DNA from: a candidate division KSB1 bacterium | GTDB lineage: Bacteria > Zhuqueibacterota > JdFR-76 > DREG01 | Reading direction: 5' to 3' | DNA: 45,858 nucleotides | Assembly (NCBI GenBank): GCA_022566355.1 | Contig: JADFJB010000019.1 | Span: 1-45,858, forward strand | Shown here: positions 18,975 through 27,865 of the stretch, piece by piece | How the letters are laid out: every line of letters begins with the position of its first letter | Numbering within the stretch: position 1 is the first letter of the stretch | The notes under the pieces: model-generated | Database searches by the model: none | Told to the model about the DNA's origin: nothing | What the model saw: only the letters and a program-made list of their open reading frames with translations | Position numbers and translations under genes: made by a program

Positions 18975-19002
18975 TTGAATTTCCCGGCAATTTTATTATA
19001 TT
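18975..19002 (+). promoter_or_regulatory. Candidate promoter of ecfT-truA-aldolase
   Basis: TTGAAT (18975-18980) and TATATT (18997-19002) are 16 bases apart and lie just upstream of the ATG at 19025. This leaves a leader of about 16 bases and only a weak ribosome binding site. Confidence 0.45.
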
Positions 19003-19024
19003 TATATCAAAAAGATAGAAATAA

Positions 19025-19822
19025 ATGTCGATTATTCATGATATTACAATAGGCCAATATTACCCTTCTAATTCCCCAATCCATCAATTAGATCCTCGTT
19101 CTAAAAGCATTGTTTTATTAATAATAATGATTTTCCTGGTTTTGAATATTAATTTATTCATTTATCTTTTCTTTTCTTTGTTTCTTTTCTGTGTGATTTA
19201 TTTTTCAGAAATTTCCTTTACAGTTGTTTTTAGAAATCTCAGACCATTTCTATGGTTATTTTTACTAACCTTTATCTTGAATGCGATTATTGAATCCGGT
19301 GAAATTCTATTCACCATTCCTATTATTAATTTAGGCATTACAGATGAAGGAATACTACGAGCAACCGCATTTTCAATCAGGCTAGGATTATTAATTGGCT
19401 ATTCGACTATTTTTACTTTGACAACCACACCAATGGAATTGACTGATGGCTTATCAAGAATGCTTGCGCCGTTTAAGAAATTGAAATTCCCGGTAAATGA
19501 GTTTGCCATAATGCTTACACTCGCTATTCGGTTTATTCCGATTTTATTGGAAGAAGCTGAAAGAATAAAATTGGCACAGGTAGCAAGAGGCGCACATTTC
19601 AATGGAAAATTTATCCAAAGAATACGAAATTTAATTCCTTTATTGGTCCCTCTGTTTATTTCTTCTTTTAGAAAAGCAGATGATATCGCTTTAGCAATGG
19701 AATCTCGATGTTTCCAAATAGGAAAAGAGAGAACAAGTTTTAGCAGGTTACAATTTAGGTTTTTGGATTATGCCTCTATCGCAGGGGTATTTTTGGTCGC
19801 TGTTTTTATTACTATTATTTGA
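19025..19822 (+). CDS. ecfT: Energy-coupling factor transporter transmembrane protein EcfT
   Basis: EcfT links the two ATPases of an ECF-type vitamin or metal importer to the substrate-binding S component in the membrane. The 265-residue protein has about five hydrophobic segments (for example residues 27-60, 70-90 and 245-264). It has the two cytoplasmic coupling motifs, seen here as ARGAHF and AMESRCF, plus the N-terminal LDPRSK. No EcfA ATPase or S component gene is adjacent. Its stop overlaps the truA start (TGATG). Confidence 0.88.
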   Translation: MSIIHDITIGQYYPSNSPIHQLDPRSKSIVLLIIMIFLVLNINLFIYLFFSLFLFCVIYFSEISFTVVFRNLRPFLWLFLLTFILNAIIESGEILFTIPIINLGITDEGILRATAFSIRLGLLIGYSTIFTLTTTPMELTDGLSRMLAPFKKLKFPVNEFAIMLTLAIRFIPILLEEAERIKLAQVARGAHFNGKFIQRIRNLIPLLVPLFISSFRKADDIALAMESRCFQIGKERTSFSRLQFRFLDYASIAGVFLVAVFITII

Positions 19823-20580
19823 TGCCAAAATATTCCTTTAAACTTGTTGTTGAATATGACGGAACAGATTACGCAGGATGGCAAATACAACCCAATAAAC
19901 GGACAATTCAAAGTGAATTAGAAAATGCTCTTTCAAAACTTTTTCAAGAGGAAATATCTGTTAATGGTGCAGGAAGAACCGATGCAGGAGTACACGCTAA
20001 AGAACAGGTTGTAAATTTTACATCTACAAAGAACCGTGATATAAAGTCTCTCATCTATGGCGTGAATAGTTTACTTCCAGGCTCAATTAGTATTATTTCC
20101 GCTCAACCGATAGATGAGAAATTTAATGCCCGCTTCGACGCAATTCGCCGGCATTACCTGTATCAAATAACTCGCAGTAAGAGCGCATTGAATTCAAGGT
20201 TTTCCTGGTGTGTTCAAGAGAATCTTAATATTTCTGAGATGCAGCAAGGTTCTCGACTCTTAATCGGCGAACATGATTTTCAATCTTTTTGTAGTACACA
20301 AGCAGAAGTAAATCATTATCTTTGTACAGTCCTTGAAGTCTATTGGCGGTATACAATGCCAGATATTTTAACCTTTTACATTTGTGCTAATCGTTTCTTA
20401 CATAAAATGGTTCGAATATTAGTCGGTACAATGGTTGAAGTAGGTAAAGGCCGTTTTTCTGTTGAAGATTTTAAGTTAATGTTAATACAAAAAGATCGAA
20501 AAGTTGCCGGAATTACTGCACCCGCTAAGGGATTATGTTTAATAAAAATTGAATATGATAGAAATATATTGGAGGTATAA
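19822..20580 (+). CDS. truA: tRNA pseudouridine(38-40) synthase
   Basis: TruA isomerises uridines 38-40 in the anticodon arm of tRNA. The catalytic Asp is in [11 protein letters not shown] (about residue 54). Other family segments are [14 protein letters not shown] near the N-terminus and [20 protein letters not shown] near the end. At 252 residues it is a normal length. ATG 19822 overlaps the ecfT stop by one base, and its stop overlaps the next ATG, so three genes are translationally coupled. Confidence 0.95.
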   Translation: MPKYSFKLVVEYDGTDYAGWQIQPNKRTIQSELENALSKLFQEEISVNGAGRTDAGVHAKEQVVNFTSTKNRDIKSLIYGVNSLLPGSISIISAQPIDEKFNARFDAIRRHYLYQITRSKSALNSRFSWCVQENLNISEMQQGSRLLIGEHDFQSFCSTQAEVNHYLCTVLEVYWRYTMPDILTFYICANRFLHKMVRILVGTMVEVGKGRFSVEDFKLMLIQKDRKVAGITAPAKGLCLIKIEYDRNILEV

Positions 20581-21233
20581 TGAAGTTTTTTATCGACACA
20601 GCAAACGTAACTGAAATACGTGAAGCAGCAGATATGGGTTTGCTTGATGGCGTTACGACCAATCCATCCTTGCTATCAAAAGTGGCAGGCGATGGAAAAT
20701 CACCCAGGAATATCCTGGAAGAAATCTGCGAAATTGTCGATGGGCCGATTAGTGCCGAGGTTGTGGCGAACGATTATGAAGGTATGTTGCGAGAAGGTCG
20801 GGAACATGCAGGGATTCATGAAAATATAGTTGTGAAAGTGCCGTTAACATTGGCTGGTTTAAAAGCTGCGCAAACATTTAAAAAAGAAGGAATCCGCACC
20901 AACGTGACCCTGGTGTTTTCGCCATCGCAAGCTCTTCTAGCCGCAAAGGCGGGTGCTGCTTTTGTGAGTCCGTTTGTGGGACGAATTGATGACGTTAGCA
21001 ATAGCGGCATGGAAATGGTTGAGCAGATCATCCAAATTTTTGACAATTATTCTTTTGAAACAGAAGTTTTAGTAGCAAGTATCAGGCATCCAATTCATGT
21101 AGTGCAGGCTGCATTAATGGGGGCGGATATTGCGACAATGCCCTTAAAAGTGATTGGACAGCTCGTTAAACATCCGCTAACCGATTTAGGTATTGATAAA
21201 TTTCTACAGGATTGGGAAAAAATTAACCAGTAA
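20580..21233 (+). CDS. fsa: Transaldolase-like fructose-6-phosphate aldolase
   Basis: This 217-residue protein belongs to the small transaldolase/FSA (TalC/MipB) family. It begins [13 protein letters not shown] and has DGVTTNPSL, the Schiff-base lysine in NIVVKVPLT (about residue 86) and FVGRIDD. Small members act either as transaldolase in the pentose phosphate pathway or as fructose-6-phosphate aldolase, and sequence alone does not separate the two. The ATG overlaps the truA stop (TAATG). Confidence 0.9.
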   Translation: MKFFIDTANVTEIREAADMGLLDGVTTNPSLLSKVAGDGKSPRNILEEICEIVDGPISAEVVANDYEGMLREGREHAGIHENIVVKVPLTLAGLKAAQTFKKEGIRTNVTLVFSPSQALLAAKAGAAFVSPFVGRIDDVSNSGMEMVEQIIQIFDNYSFETEVLVASIRHPIHVVQAALMGADIATMPLKVIGQLVKHPLTDLGIDKFLQDWEKINQ

Positions 21234-21254
21234 GGTTTGGTAGATCATAAACTT

Positions 21255-22457
21255 ATGATGAAATTTCACGAAACAATATTCAAGGTCATTACGGTTTTTT
21301 TCAGCATAATTATATTTGCATGTGGAAAGAGTAACGAAGAACCAAAGCAGGCAATATCCAATGTCTCTTTAATTGAAAATAGTGTTGTAGAACCTAGGAT
21401 TAGCTCAAACCAAAGTTCTATCCATGATGATATTACTAATTCCAGATCCAATTCGATAACCCGGGCAATTAGTAAATTAACGCCATGTGTTGTTGGGATC
21501 AATGTAACTCAATTTCGAGAATATGTAACCAGAAACCCCTTTAGTGATTGGTTTTTTGAACCGTATTTTCCTGAAAGAAGACGCCAAAAGAAAGTAAAAA
21601 GTATTGGTTCCGGATTTATTCTTTCTTCTGATGGTTATATTGTAACCAATGATCACGTAGTTGATAATGCAGTAAGGGCTGAAGTTTTTCTAGCTAACGG
21701 AGAGAAATATGAAGCCGAAATAATCGGATCCGATTATATTTCGGATATCGCTTTGTTAAAAATCAACGGGAATAATTTACCGTATTGCGAATTAGGCGAT
21801 TCGGATGAAATTATCATCGGCGAGTGGGCAATAGCTCTTGGCAATCCATTTGGATTGTTTGAATTGGGGCAACAGCCTACTGCTACTGTTGGGGTAATCA
21901 GTGCAAAAAATATGAATTTTGGCAGGCAGGAAGATGACCGTGTTTATCAAGGAATGGTTCAAACTGATGCAGCTATAAACCCGGGTAACTCAGGTGGTGC
22001 TATGGCAAACGCGCTTGGCCAGGTAATTGGAGTCAACACCTTTATATATACGGGCAACCAGCAAACCCAGGGCTCTATCGGTCTGGGATTTGCAATTCCG
22101 ATCAACAAAGTCAAAGAAGTTGTTGAAGAATTAAAAAGATTCGGTAAGATAGATAGACAATTTATAACAGGATTGGAAGTTGAAAATCTCCGCCTAAGTG
22201 TAGCTAGATATTTCGGATTGAAAACTACTAAAGGAGTCATCGTTTCCAATGTAGAACGGAATAGTCCTGCCAGTGACGCTGGTTTTAATGTAGGTGATAT
22301 TATTACAGAATTTGGCGGTGACAAAATAAATTCAACAAAAGATATTTGGAAAGTACTTGACAATAAAGATGCCCGTGCTGGAGATTTAATAGAGGTTATT
22401 ATCCTGCGGAAAACACGCTTATATAAGCTTCAATTAAAATTAGGAAAGGTCAGTTGA
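21255..22457 (+). CDS. HtrA/DegP-like serine protease, probable lipoprotein
   Basis: This is a trypsin-like protease with one PDZ domain that probably degrades damaged proteins in the periplasm. The N-terminal hydrophobic stretch ends in IFAC followed by G, a plausible lipobox, so it is likely a lipoprotein. The catalytic triad is seen as TNDHVV (His), SDIALLK (Asp) and GNSGGA (Ser). The single PDZ region covers about the last 100 residues, with GVIVSNVERNSPASDAGFNVGDII. The start is ATG 21255; a TTG at 21237 is possible. With one PDZ it resembles DegS in layout, but membrane attachment is different. Confidence 0.92.
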   Translation: MMKFHETIFKVITVFFSIIIFACGKSNEEPKQAISNVSLIENSVVEPRISSNQSSIHDDITNSRSNSITRAISKLTPCVVGINVTQFREYVTRNPFSDWFFEPYFPERRRQKKVKSIGSGFILSSDGYIVTNDHVVDNAVRAEVFLANGEKYEAEIIGSDYISDIALLKINGNNLPYCELGDSDEIIIGEWAIALGNPFGLFELGQQPTATVGVISAKNMNFGRQEDDRVYQGMVQTDAAINPGNSGGAMANALGQVIGVNTFIYTGNQQTQGSIGLGFAIPINKVKEVVEELKRFGKIDRQFITGLEVENLRLSVARYFGLKTTKGVIVSNVERNSPASDAGFNVGDIITEFGGDKINSTKDIWKVLDNKDARAGDLIEVIILRKTRLYKLQLKLGKVS

Positions 22458-22470
22458 AAAAAGTTTTATT

Positions 22471-23769
22471 ATGATTGCTAGATATACACGGCCGGAAATG
22501 GGTAAAATATGGACAGAAGAAAATAAATTTCAAAAGTGGCTTGATGTTGAACTTGCTGTTTGTGAAGCGTATGCAGAAACCGAAAAAATCCCATCCTCCG
22601 CCTGGATGAATATTCGGGAAAAAGCCAGGTTCAATGTCGATCGAATTTTGGAAATTGAGGCCGAGACCAACCATGATGTTATCGCCTTTTTGACCAATGT
22701 TGCCGAATACGTTGGTCCCGATTCCAGGTATATTCACTATGGGATGACATCTTCCGACGTTTTGGATACAGCCTTTGCGCTTCAAATTGTGGAATCTGGT
22801 AATCTTCTTTTGGCTGATATCCAGAGTGTTTTATCAGTTTTAAAACGACGGGCCCTGGAATTCAAAAATACTCCATGTATCGGCCGAACCCATGGAGTTC
22901 ATTCGGAACCCATTACTTTTGGATTAAAATTGGCAATATGGTATTCCGAATTTAAACGTCATGAAAAAAGGTTGGTAAATGCCCTTGAGGATATACGTGT
23001 GGGAAAAATCTCTGGCGCAGTCGGAACATTTGCATATATCGATCCACTAATTGAGGAGAAAGCATGTGCAAAACTTGGATTAAAACCAGACGAAATTTCT
23101 AATCAAATCATACAACGTGATCGGCATGCCCACTTTATGACTACTATTGCATTAATCGCTTCAACGCTTGAAAAAGTGGCCATTGAAATCCGTGCTTTGC
23201 AAAAAACAGAAGTATTAGAAGTTGAAGAATATTTTGCGAAAGGTCAAAAAGGATCATCGGCAATGCCTCATAAGCGCAACCCGATTACATGTGAGCGTAT
23301 TTCAGGCTTGGCGAGACTACTGAGAGGGAATGCTCTTGCAGCTTTAGAAAATGTGCCGCTCTGGCATGAAAGAGATATTAGCCATTCATCGGTTGAACGG
23401 GTTATTTTTCCGGATAGCTGCATCGTCCTGGATTACATCCTTACGAAAACGAAAGATGTGATTGACCGGTTGCTTGTATACCCGGATACAATGCTAAACA
23501 ATTTGGAAAAGACAAATGGATTGGTTTTTTCACAGGCATTACTATTGAAACTCATTGAAAAGGAAGTAAGCAGGGAAGAAGCCTACCGAATTGTGCAATC
23601 GTTGGCTCATTCAATTTGGAATAAAAATAATGTAGCCTTCAAACAGGTTGTTTTGGAATCTGAGGAAATTCATTCATATATTTCAAAAGATGAAATTGAT
23701 ACCTGTTTTGATTTACAAAATAATTTAAGACATGTAAATACAATCTTTGAAAGAATAGGACTTAATTAA
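22471..23769 (+). CDS. purB: Adenylosuccinate lyase
   Basis: PurB acts twice in purine synthesis, cleaving SAICAR and adenylosuccinate to release fumarate. The signature SSAMPHKRNPITCE lies near residue 263, with the catalytic loop serine in SSAM, and GRTHGVHSEPITFG has a catalytic His. It starts MIARYTRPEMGKIW, typical of the short bacterial type, and is 432 residues long. purC follows after 15 bases. Confidence 0.96.
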   Translation: MIARYTRPEMGKIWTEENKFQKWLDVELAVCEAYAETEKIPSSAWMNIREKARFNVDRILEIEAETNHDVIAFLTNVAEYVGPDSRYIHYGMTSSDVLDTAFALQIVESGNLLLADIQSVLSVLKRRALEFKNTPCIGRTHGVHSEPITFGLKLAIWYSEFKRHEKRLVNALEDIRVGKISGAVGTFAYIDPLIEEKACAKLGLKPDEISNQIIQRDRHAHFMTTIALIASTLEKVAIEIRALQKTEVLEVEEYFAKGQKGSSAMPHKRNPITCERISGLARLLRGNALAALENVPLWHERDISHSSVERVIFPDSCIVLDYILTKTKDVIDRLLVYPDTMLNNLEKTNGLVFSQALLLKLIEKEVSREEAYRIVQSLAHSIWNKNNVAFKQVVLESEEIHSYISKDEIDTCFDLQNNLRHVNTIFERIGLN

Positions 23770-23784
23770 AGATGGGAGGGTTTA

Positions 23785-24492
23785 TTGAAGAAGGGTAATG
23801 TAATTTACGAAGGAAAAGCTAAGAAGCTGTTCGACACAGAAGATGAAAATTTGCTGGTGATCGAATTCAAGGATGATGCCACAGCCTTGGATGGAAAGAA
23901 AAAGGGTATCATTAAAGATAAAGGTATAGTAAACAATAAAATTACTGTCTACCTGTTAAATTATTTGGAGAGCTATCATATTCGGACACATCTGACAAAA
24001 GCCTTGTCAGATCGGGAAATGCTAGTAAAAAAGTTGGAAATGATACCGGTGGAAGTTATTATTAGGAATATTGCCACGACAAGTTTATCTGCCAAATATG
24101 GCTGTAAAGAAGGCGAGGATTTAAAATATCCGATATTGGAATTCTATCTTAAAAATGACGATCTCAATGATCCAATGATGAACGAATACCATGCAGCTGC
24201 TTTTGGCCTTGCTACTCCTGAAGAGATGAAATTCATTGTAAGATCTGCGACTAAAATTAATGCGATTTTAAAATCATTTTTCATTAGACGAAAAGTCAGA
24301 TTAGTGGATTTTAAACTCGAGTATGGCAGGTTTAAGAATGAATTGTATCTTGGTGATGAAATATCACCGGACACCTGTCGATTTTTAGATTTGGAAACCG
24401 GCAAGCAGCTTGATAAAGATGGTTTCCGAAAAAATTTGGGCGGTGTTGAAGAAGCGTACCAGGAAATGATGAGAAGAGTGTTGAAATTATAA
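23785..24492 (+). CDS. purC: Phosphoribosylaminoimidazole-succinocarboxamide synthase
   Basis: PurC joins aspartate to CAIR using ATP to form SAICAR, the substrate of PurB. Visible features are YEGKAKKLFDT at the N-terminus, EVIIRNIATTSL in the middle and LVDFKLEYGRF followed by DEISPDTCRFLD. The 235-residue length matches bacterial enzymes. It starts at TTG 23785, where GGGAGG lies about 7 bases upstream. It is co-transcribed with purB. Confidence 0.96.
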   Translation: MKKGNVIYEGKAKKLFDTEDENLLVIEFKDDATALDGKKKGIIKDKGIVNNKITVYLLNYLESYHIRTHLTKALSDREMLVKKLEMIPVEVIIRNIATTSLSAKYGCKEGEDLKYPILEFYLKNDDLNDPMMNEYHAAAFGLATPEEMKFIVRSATKINAILKSFFIRRKVRLVDFKLEYGRFKNELYLGDEISPDTCRFLDLETGKQLDKDGFRKNLGGVEEAYQEMMRRVLKL

Positions 24493-24510
24493 TCAAAAAG
24501 AAGTTAACTT

Positions 24511-25158
24511 ATGGCTAAAGATGGAATCGGAATTCTAATAGCTGTTTTACTTCCGACTGTTTTATTTTCGGTAATTAGTATAATCAACTATTCGCATCCA
24601 ATTATTATGGTGGCTGGATTTGGCTGGTTGTTTTCTTTTTTTATCGTTTATTTTTTTCGTGATCCGGAGCGATCTATACCCAATGATGAAAACGTAATAC
24701 TGTCTCCGGGTGATGGTAAAGTCGTTCAAATTACAGAAGTTGATGAGAATACATATCTACAATCCAAAGCAAGACAGGTTAGTATTTTTTTATCAGTTTT
24801 TGATGTTCATATAAATAGAATTCCCATATCCGGGAAGGTAGGATATTTCAGCTATATAAAAGGAAAATTCCTCCAGGCATTTCGTCCGGAAGCGTCAATA
24901 GTAAATGAACAAACGATTATCGGAATTGAAAACCATAATTGCAAAATTCTTTTTAAACAGATCGCAGGTATCCTGGCGCGTCGAATTGTATGTAATATCC
25001 GTGAAGGATTTGCGGTAGAAAGAGGCAAACGATTTGGTATGATTAAGTTCGGTTCGCGTGTCGATGTACTTATGCCGCTTGATGTGGAAATTATGGTAAC
25101 TAAAAACCAAAAGGTTAAAGGAGGTGAGACAGTCATTGGGAAATATGCAACCAAATAA
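24511..25158 (+). CDS. psd: Phosphatidylserine decarboxylase, small (PsdA) type
   Basis: Psd makes phosphatidylethanolamine from phosphatidylserine using a self-generated pyruvoyl group. The autocleavage site is seen as KFGSRVDVLMP, with Gly-Ser near residue 186. Two hydrophobic segments lie at the N-terminus (about residues 5-50), followed by FFRDPERSIP and LSPGDGKV. The 215-residue size is typical of the short form found in many non-proteobacterial lineages. Its 3' end overlaps the start of pssA. Confidence 0.93.
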   Translation: MAKDGIGILIAVLLPTVLFSVISIINYSHPIIMVAGFGWLFSFFIVYFFRDPERSIPNDENVILSPGDGKVVQITEVDENTYLQSKARQVSIFLSVFDVHINRIPISGKVGYFSYIKGKFLQAFRPEASIVNEQTIIGIENHNCKILFKQIAGILARRIVCNIREGFAVERGKRFGMIKFGSRVDVLMPLDVEIMVTKNQKVKGGETVIGKYATK

Positions 25159-25873
25159 GCGCGCTTTGATTCCTGGAATTCTTACGATCGGGAATCTTTT
25201 TTGTGGTTTTCTGGCTATTAAGAATACTTTGGAAGGCGATTTGACAGCTGCTGCTTGGTTGATTATTTTAGCGGGAATTATTGATGGTTTAGATGGGACT
25301 GTTGCAAGAATCACCAAAAGTTTCAGTAAACTTGGAGTTGAAATAGACTCGTTTGCGGATGTGGTTTCTTTTGGTGTTGCCCCGTCAATTTTATTGTATA
25401 CCTGGTATTTTAATGAAATTGGTAACCTTGGAATTGTGATTAGTTTCTTACCTCTCTTATTCGGAGTTTTCAGATTAGCGCGGTTCAACCTGATGTTAAA
25501 GGGATTTGAAAAAGAAAATTTTGTTGGCTTGCCTATTCCTGCTCAAGCCTCAACTCTTGCTTCTTATTTAATTTTTTGTGAAACTGTATGGGGGGCGATA
25601 CGATTTCCGGTAGGCTTGGCTGCTTCTGTAATTTTTCTGAGTCTTTTAATGATTAGCCATTTTGAATATGAAACTTACCCCAAGATTACAAAACACGGTA
25701 GTATTAAAAACAAAATTAAGTTGGCTTTTTTTATCATCTTTTTTTTCCTTATTGTGCTTTATCCCAAGGTTACTTTTTTCCCAATCTGCGTTACGTATAT
25801 CATTTTCGGGTTTGTTAAAGGCATAATAGACGTACAACATGATGAAGAAGAGATCCGTGATGTATCGATATGA
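25145..25873 (+). CDS. pssA: CDP-diacylglycerol--serine O-phosphatidyltransferase
   Basis: PssA makes phosphatidylserine, the substrate of the neighbouring Psd. The CDP-alcohol phosphotransferase motif, of the form DGxxGxxAR...GxxxDxxxD, spans DGLDGTVARI to EIDSFAD (about residues 45-71). Several membrane segments follow. ATG 25145 is preferred. An in-frame GTG at 25124 lies within a GGAGG-like stretch and would lengthen the overlap with psd. The psd-pssA pair forms a complete phosphatidylethanolamine branch inside the purine cluster. Confidence 0.93.
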   Translation: MQPNKRALIPGILTIGNLFCGFLAIKNTLEGDLTAAAWLIILAGIIDGLDGTVARITKSFSKLGVEIDSFADVVSFGVAPSILLYTWYFNEIGNLGIVISFLPLLFGVFRLARFNLMLKGFEKENFVGLPIPAQASTLASYLIFCETVWGAIRFPVGLAASVIFLSLLMISHFEYETYPKITKHGSIKNKIKLAFFIIFFFLIVLYPKVTFFPICVTYIIFGFVKGIIDVQHDEEEIRDVSI

Positions 25874-25888
25874 TCTGATGAGCAATTA

Positions 25889-26140
25889 ATGGCGAAAGCA
25901 AAAATAAATGTCTACCTAAAAAATGGCATTCTGGATCCCCAGGGTCAAGCTATTCATAATATTTTAAAAACAATGGATATGAAACAGGTTGAGAGAGTTC
26001 GTGTTGGCAAAATAATTACCTTGGATTTTTCCTCACAATTGTCTGAGAAACAGGTTACCCAGCAGAGTGAAGAAATTTGTAAGAAGATCCTGGCCAATCC
26101 TATAATCGAAGATTTTAAAATTGAAGTTTTTCTTGACTGA
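25889..26140 (+). CDS. purS: Phosphoribosylformylglycinamidine synthase subunit PurS
   Basis: PurS is the small structural subunit of the three-part FGAM synthase (PurSQL). The 83-residue sequence begins AKAKINVYLKNGILDPQG, has QAIHNILKTMDM and ends in a beta strand, as expected. It lies directly before purQ; no purL is visible in the window. Confidence 0.95.
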   Translation: MAKAKINVYLKNGILDPQGQAIHNILKTMDMKQVERVRVGKIITLDFSSQLSEKQVTQQSEEICKKILANPIIEDFKIEVFLD

Positions 26141-26154
26141 AGCGGTTCATTCTA

Positions 26155-26844
26155 ATGAAATTTGGTGTAGTTGTTTTTCCCGGTTCCAATTGCGACCATG
26201 ACGTTTATGATGTCTTAAAAAGGCATTTTAATCAAAAAGTAGTATACCTGTGGCATAATAACAATTCTTTAGAAGATTCTGATGTTGTAATCCTCCCCGG
26301 GGGTTTTGCTTATGGCGACTATTTAAGAACCGGGGCGATTGCCAGATTCTCACCCATCATGAACCAGGTTATTCAATTTGCAAAAATAGGCAAACCGGTA
26401 ATCGGAATTTGTAATGGTTTTCAAATCTTGCTGGAAAGTAGACTATTACCGGGTGCAATGTTAAGGAATAAACATCTTCGGTTTGCCTGTAAATTTGTAA
26501 GTTTAAAAGTCTGCAACTCAAATTCAATGTTTACAAATTGTTGTGAAAAGCAACAAATACTGAACATCCCAATTGCTCATATTGAAGGTAATTATTATGT
26601 AGATGATCCTTTGTTAAATGAGTTAGAGGATAATCAACAAATCTTAATGCGTTATTGTTCTCCGGAAGGGACTATTGCAGAAGATCATAATCCTAACGGT
26701 TCAAGGGATAATATTGCAGGCGTGATGAATAAACAAGGTAATGTTTTTGGATTAATGCCACACCCGGAGAGGGCATCCGAAAAGTTACTTGGATCCGATG
26801 ATGGTAAGTTAATATTTCAATCAATTATTGAAAGTTTATCTTAA
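26155..26844 (+). CDS. purQ: Phosphoribosylformylglycinamidine synthase subunit PurQ
   Basis: PurQ is the class I glutaminase subunit that supplies ammonia to PurL. The nucleophile Cys is in GICNGFQIL (about residue 87), the His-Glu pair in PHPERASE near the C-terminus, and VVFPGSNCDHD at the start is characteristic. Length is 229 residues, as usual. It starts 14 bases after purS. Confidence 0.96.
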   Translation: MKFGVVVFPGSNCDHDVYDVLKRHFNQKVVYLWHNNNSLEDSDVVILPGGFAYGDYLRTGAIARFSPIMNQVIQFAKIGKPVIGICNGFQILLESRLLPGAMLRNKHLRFACKFVSLKVCNSNSMFTNCCEKQQILNIPIAHIEGNYYVDDPLLNELEDNQQILMRYCSPEGTIAEDHNPNGSRDNIAGVMNKQGNVFGLMPHPERASEKLLGSDDGKLIFQSIIESLS

Positions 26845-26864
26845 CATGAATGGAGATGTGGATT

Positions 26865-27137
26865 GTGTTTAAATCAAAAAATAAATCGCTTGGATTTATT
26901 ATTTTTGTTTTATTGGCAGGCGCCCTGGTCGGTTCCGGATTAGGAGAAATTCTCGGGTTAATTATTCCCGAGGGCGTTGTAAGAGATTTTTTTTTAAAAT
27001 CAATTGAAGGAGGTTTCGGACCTGCAACTTTAAATGTGATTTTACTGACGTTTACTATTGGATTTACTATTAAACTAAATGTGGTTGGAATTACAGGCAT
27101 TGCAATGGTTGCCTACCTTCTAAGATGGTATAAATAA
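26865..27137 (+). CDS. DUF4321 domain-containing small membrane protein
   Basis: The product is about 90 residues and consists of two or three hydrophobic helices with the pattern LAGALVGSGLGEILG, which matches DUF4321. Its function is unknown. The start is set at GTG 26865, with TGGAG nine bases upstream; an in-frame ATG at 26850 would add five residues. It lies between purQ and the TatA genes, a context in which small membrane proteins are common. Confidence 0.7.
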   Translation: MFKSKNKSLGFIIFVLLAGALVGSGLGEILGLIIPEGVVRDFFLKSIEGGFGPATLNVILLTFTIGFTIKLNVVGITGIAMVAYLLRWYK

Positions 27138-27232
27138 GGTGAGGTGGTATTATTAATTAAAAATTTGTCGGAACCATTGCAGATATTGACGTATTATTAT
27201 TAATTACTTTAGATTTAAAGGTTCAGTGAACA

Positions 27233-27610
27233 ATGTTTAACGCAATCGGACCAGTTGAAATGATGGTCATTTTTATCATTGTACTTATGGTGTTTGGTGC
27301 GGATAAAATACCGGAATTGGCGCGTGGGTTGGGTAAAGGAATTCGGGAATTTAAAAAAGCTGCGAATATGGTAAGAAATGAAATCCTGTCTGAGACGGAT
27401 AATCTAAAAATTGAAAACCCGATTAAAAAAGAGATTGATGAAATAAGCAATTCAATTAAAACAGATCCTACTCTGAACATGGATTTTATGGGCGAAGAAG
27501 AAAAAAAACAACCACAGCAAAATTCTCTAAAGAGCCAAAACAATCAAAAAAATAAAATTTCGAATGGCAATCAGCCATCTTCAAAAAATTTAGAGTCTGA
27601 TAATCAATAA
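27233..27610 (+). CDS. tatA: Sec-independent translocase protein TatA/TatB-like
   Basis: This 125-residue protein has the Tat pore/receptor layout. A short N-terminal membrane helix (about residues 5-22) contains the GP hinge (AIGPVEM). An amphipathic helix with FGADKIPELARGLGKGIREFKKA follows, then a long charged, poorly ordered tail rich in Q, N and K. The longer tail could mean a TatB role, but the hinge motif is TatA/E-like. A second TatA gene follows after 39 bases. No tatC is in the window. Confidence 0.85.
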   Translation: MFNAIGPVEMMVIFIIVLMVFGADKIPELARGLGKGIREFKKAANMVRNEILSETDNLKIENPIKKEIDEISNSIKTDPTLNMDFMGEEEKKQPQQNSLKSQNNQKNKISNGNQPSSKNLESDNQ

Positions 27611-27649
27611 AAAAAATACGATAATAAATTATTCTAATTTGGAGGCTTT

Positions 27650-27844
27650 ATGGGTATACCCGGACCAACTGAGTTAATCATCATCCTTGTGATTCTTTTA
27701 TTGATCTTTGGCGGTAGTAAATTGCCGGGTCTTGCAAAGGGTCTTGGACAAGGAATCAAAGAATTCAAAAACGCATTGGGTGGAAAAGATGAAAAGGACA
27801 AGGAGAAAAAAGAAATCTCCGAAAGTGATTCTGAGAAATCCTAA
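27650..27844 (+). CDS. tatA: Sec-independent translocase protein TatA
   Basis: This 64-residue protein is a typical short TatA. It has an N-terminal helix ([19 protein letters not shown]), a hinge followed by [21 protein letters not shown], and a short charged tail. It forms the multimeric translocation element for folded proteins with twin-arginine signals. A GGAGG ribosome binding site precedes the ATG. With the gene before it, it forms a tandem TatA/TatB-like pair. Confidence 0.92.
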   Translation: MGIPGPTELIIILVILLLIFGGSKLPGLAKGLGQGIKEFKNALGGKDEKDKEKKEISESDSEKS

Positions 27845-27865
27845 AGAGAAAAGTGAATACGGCAT

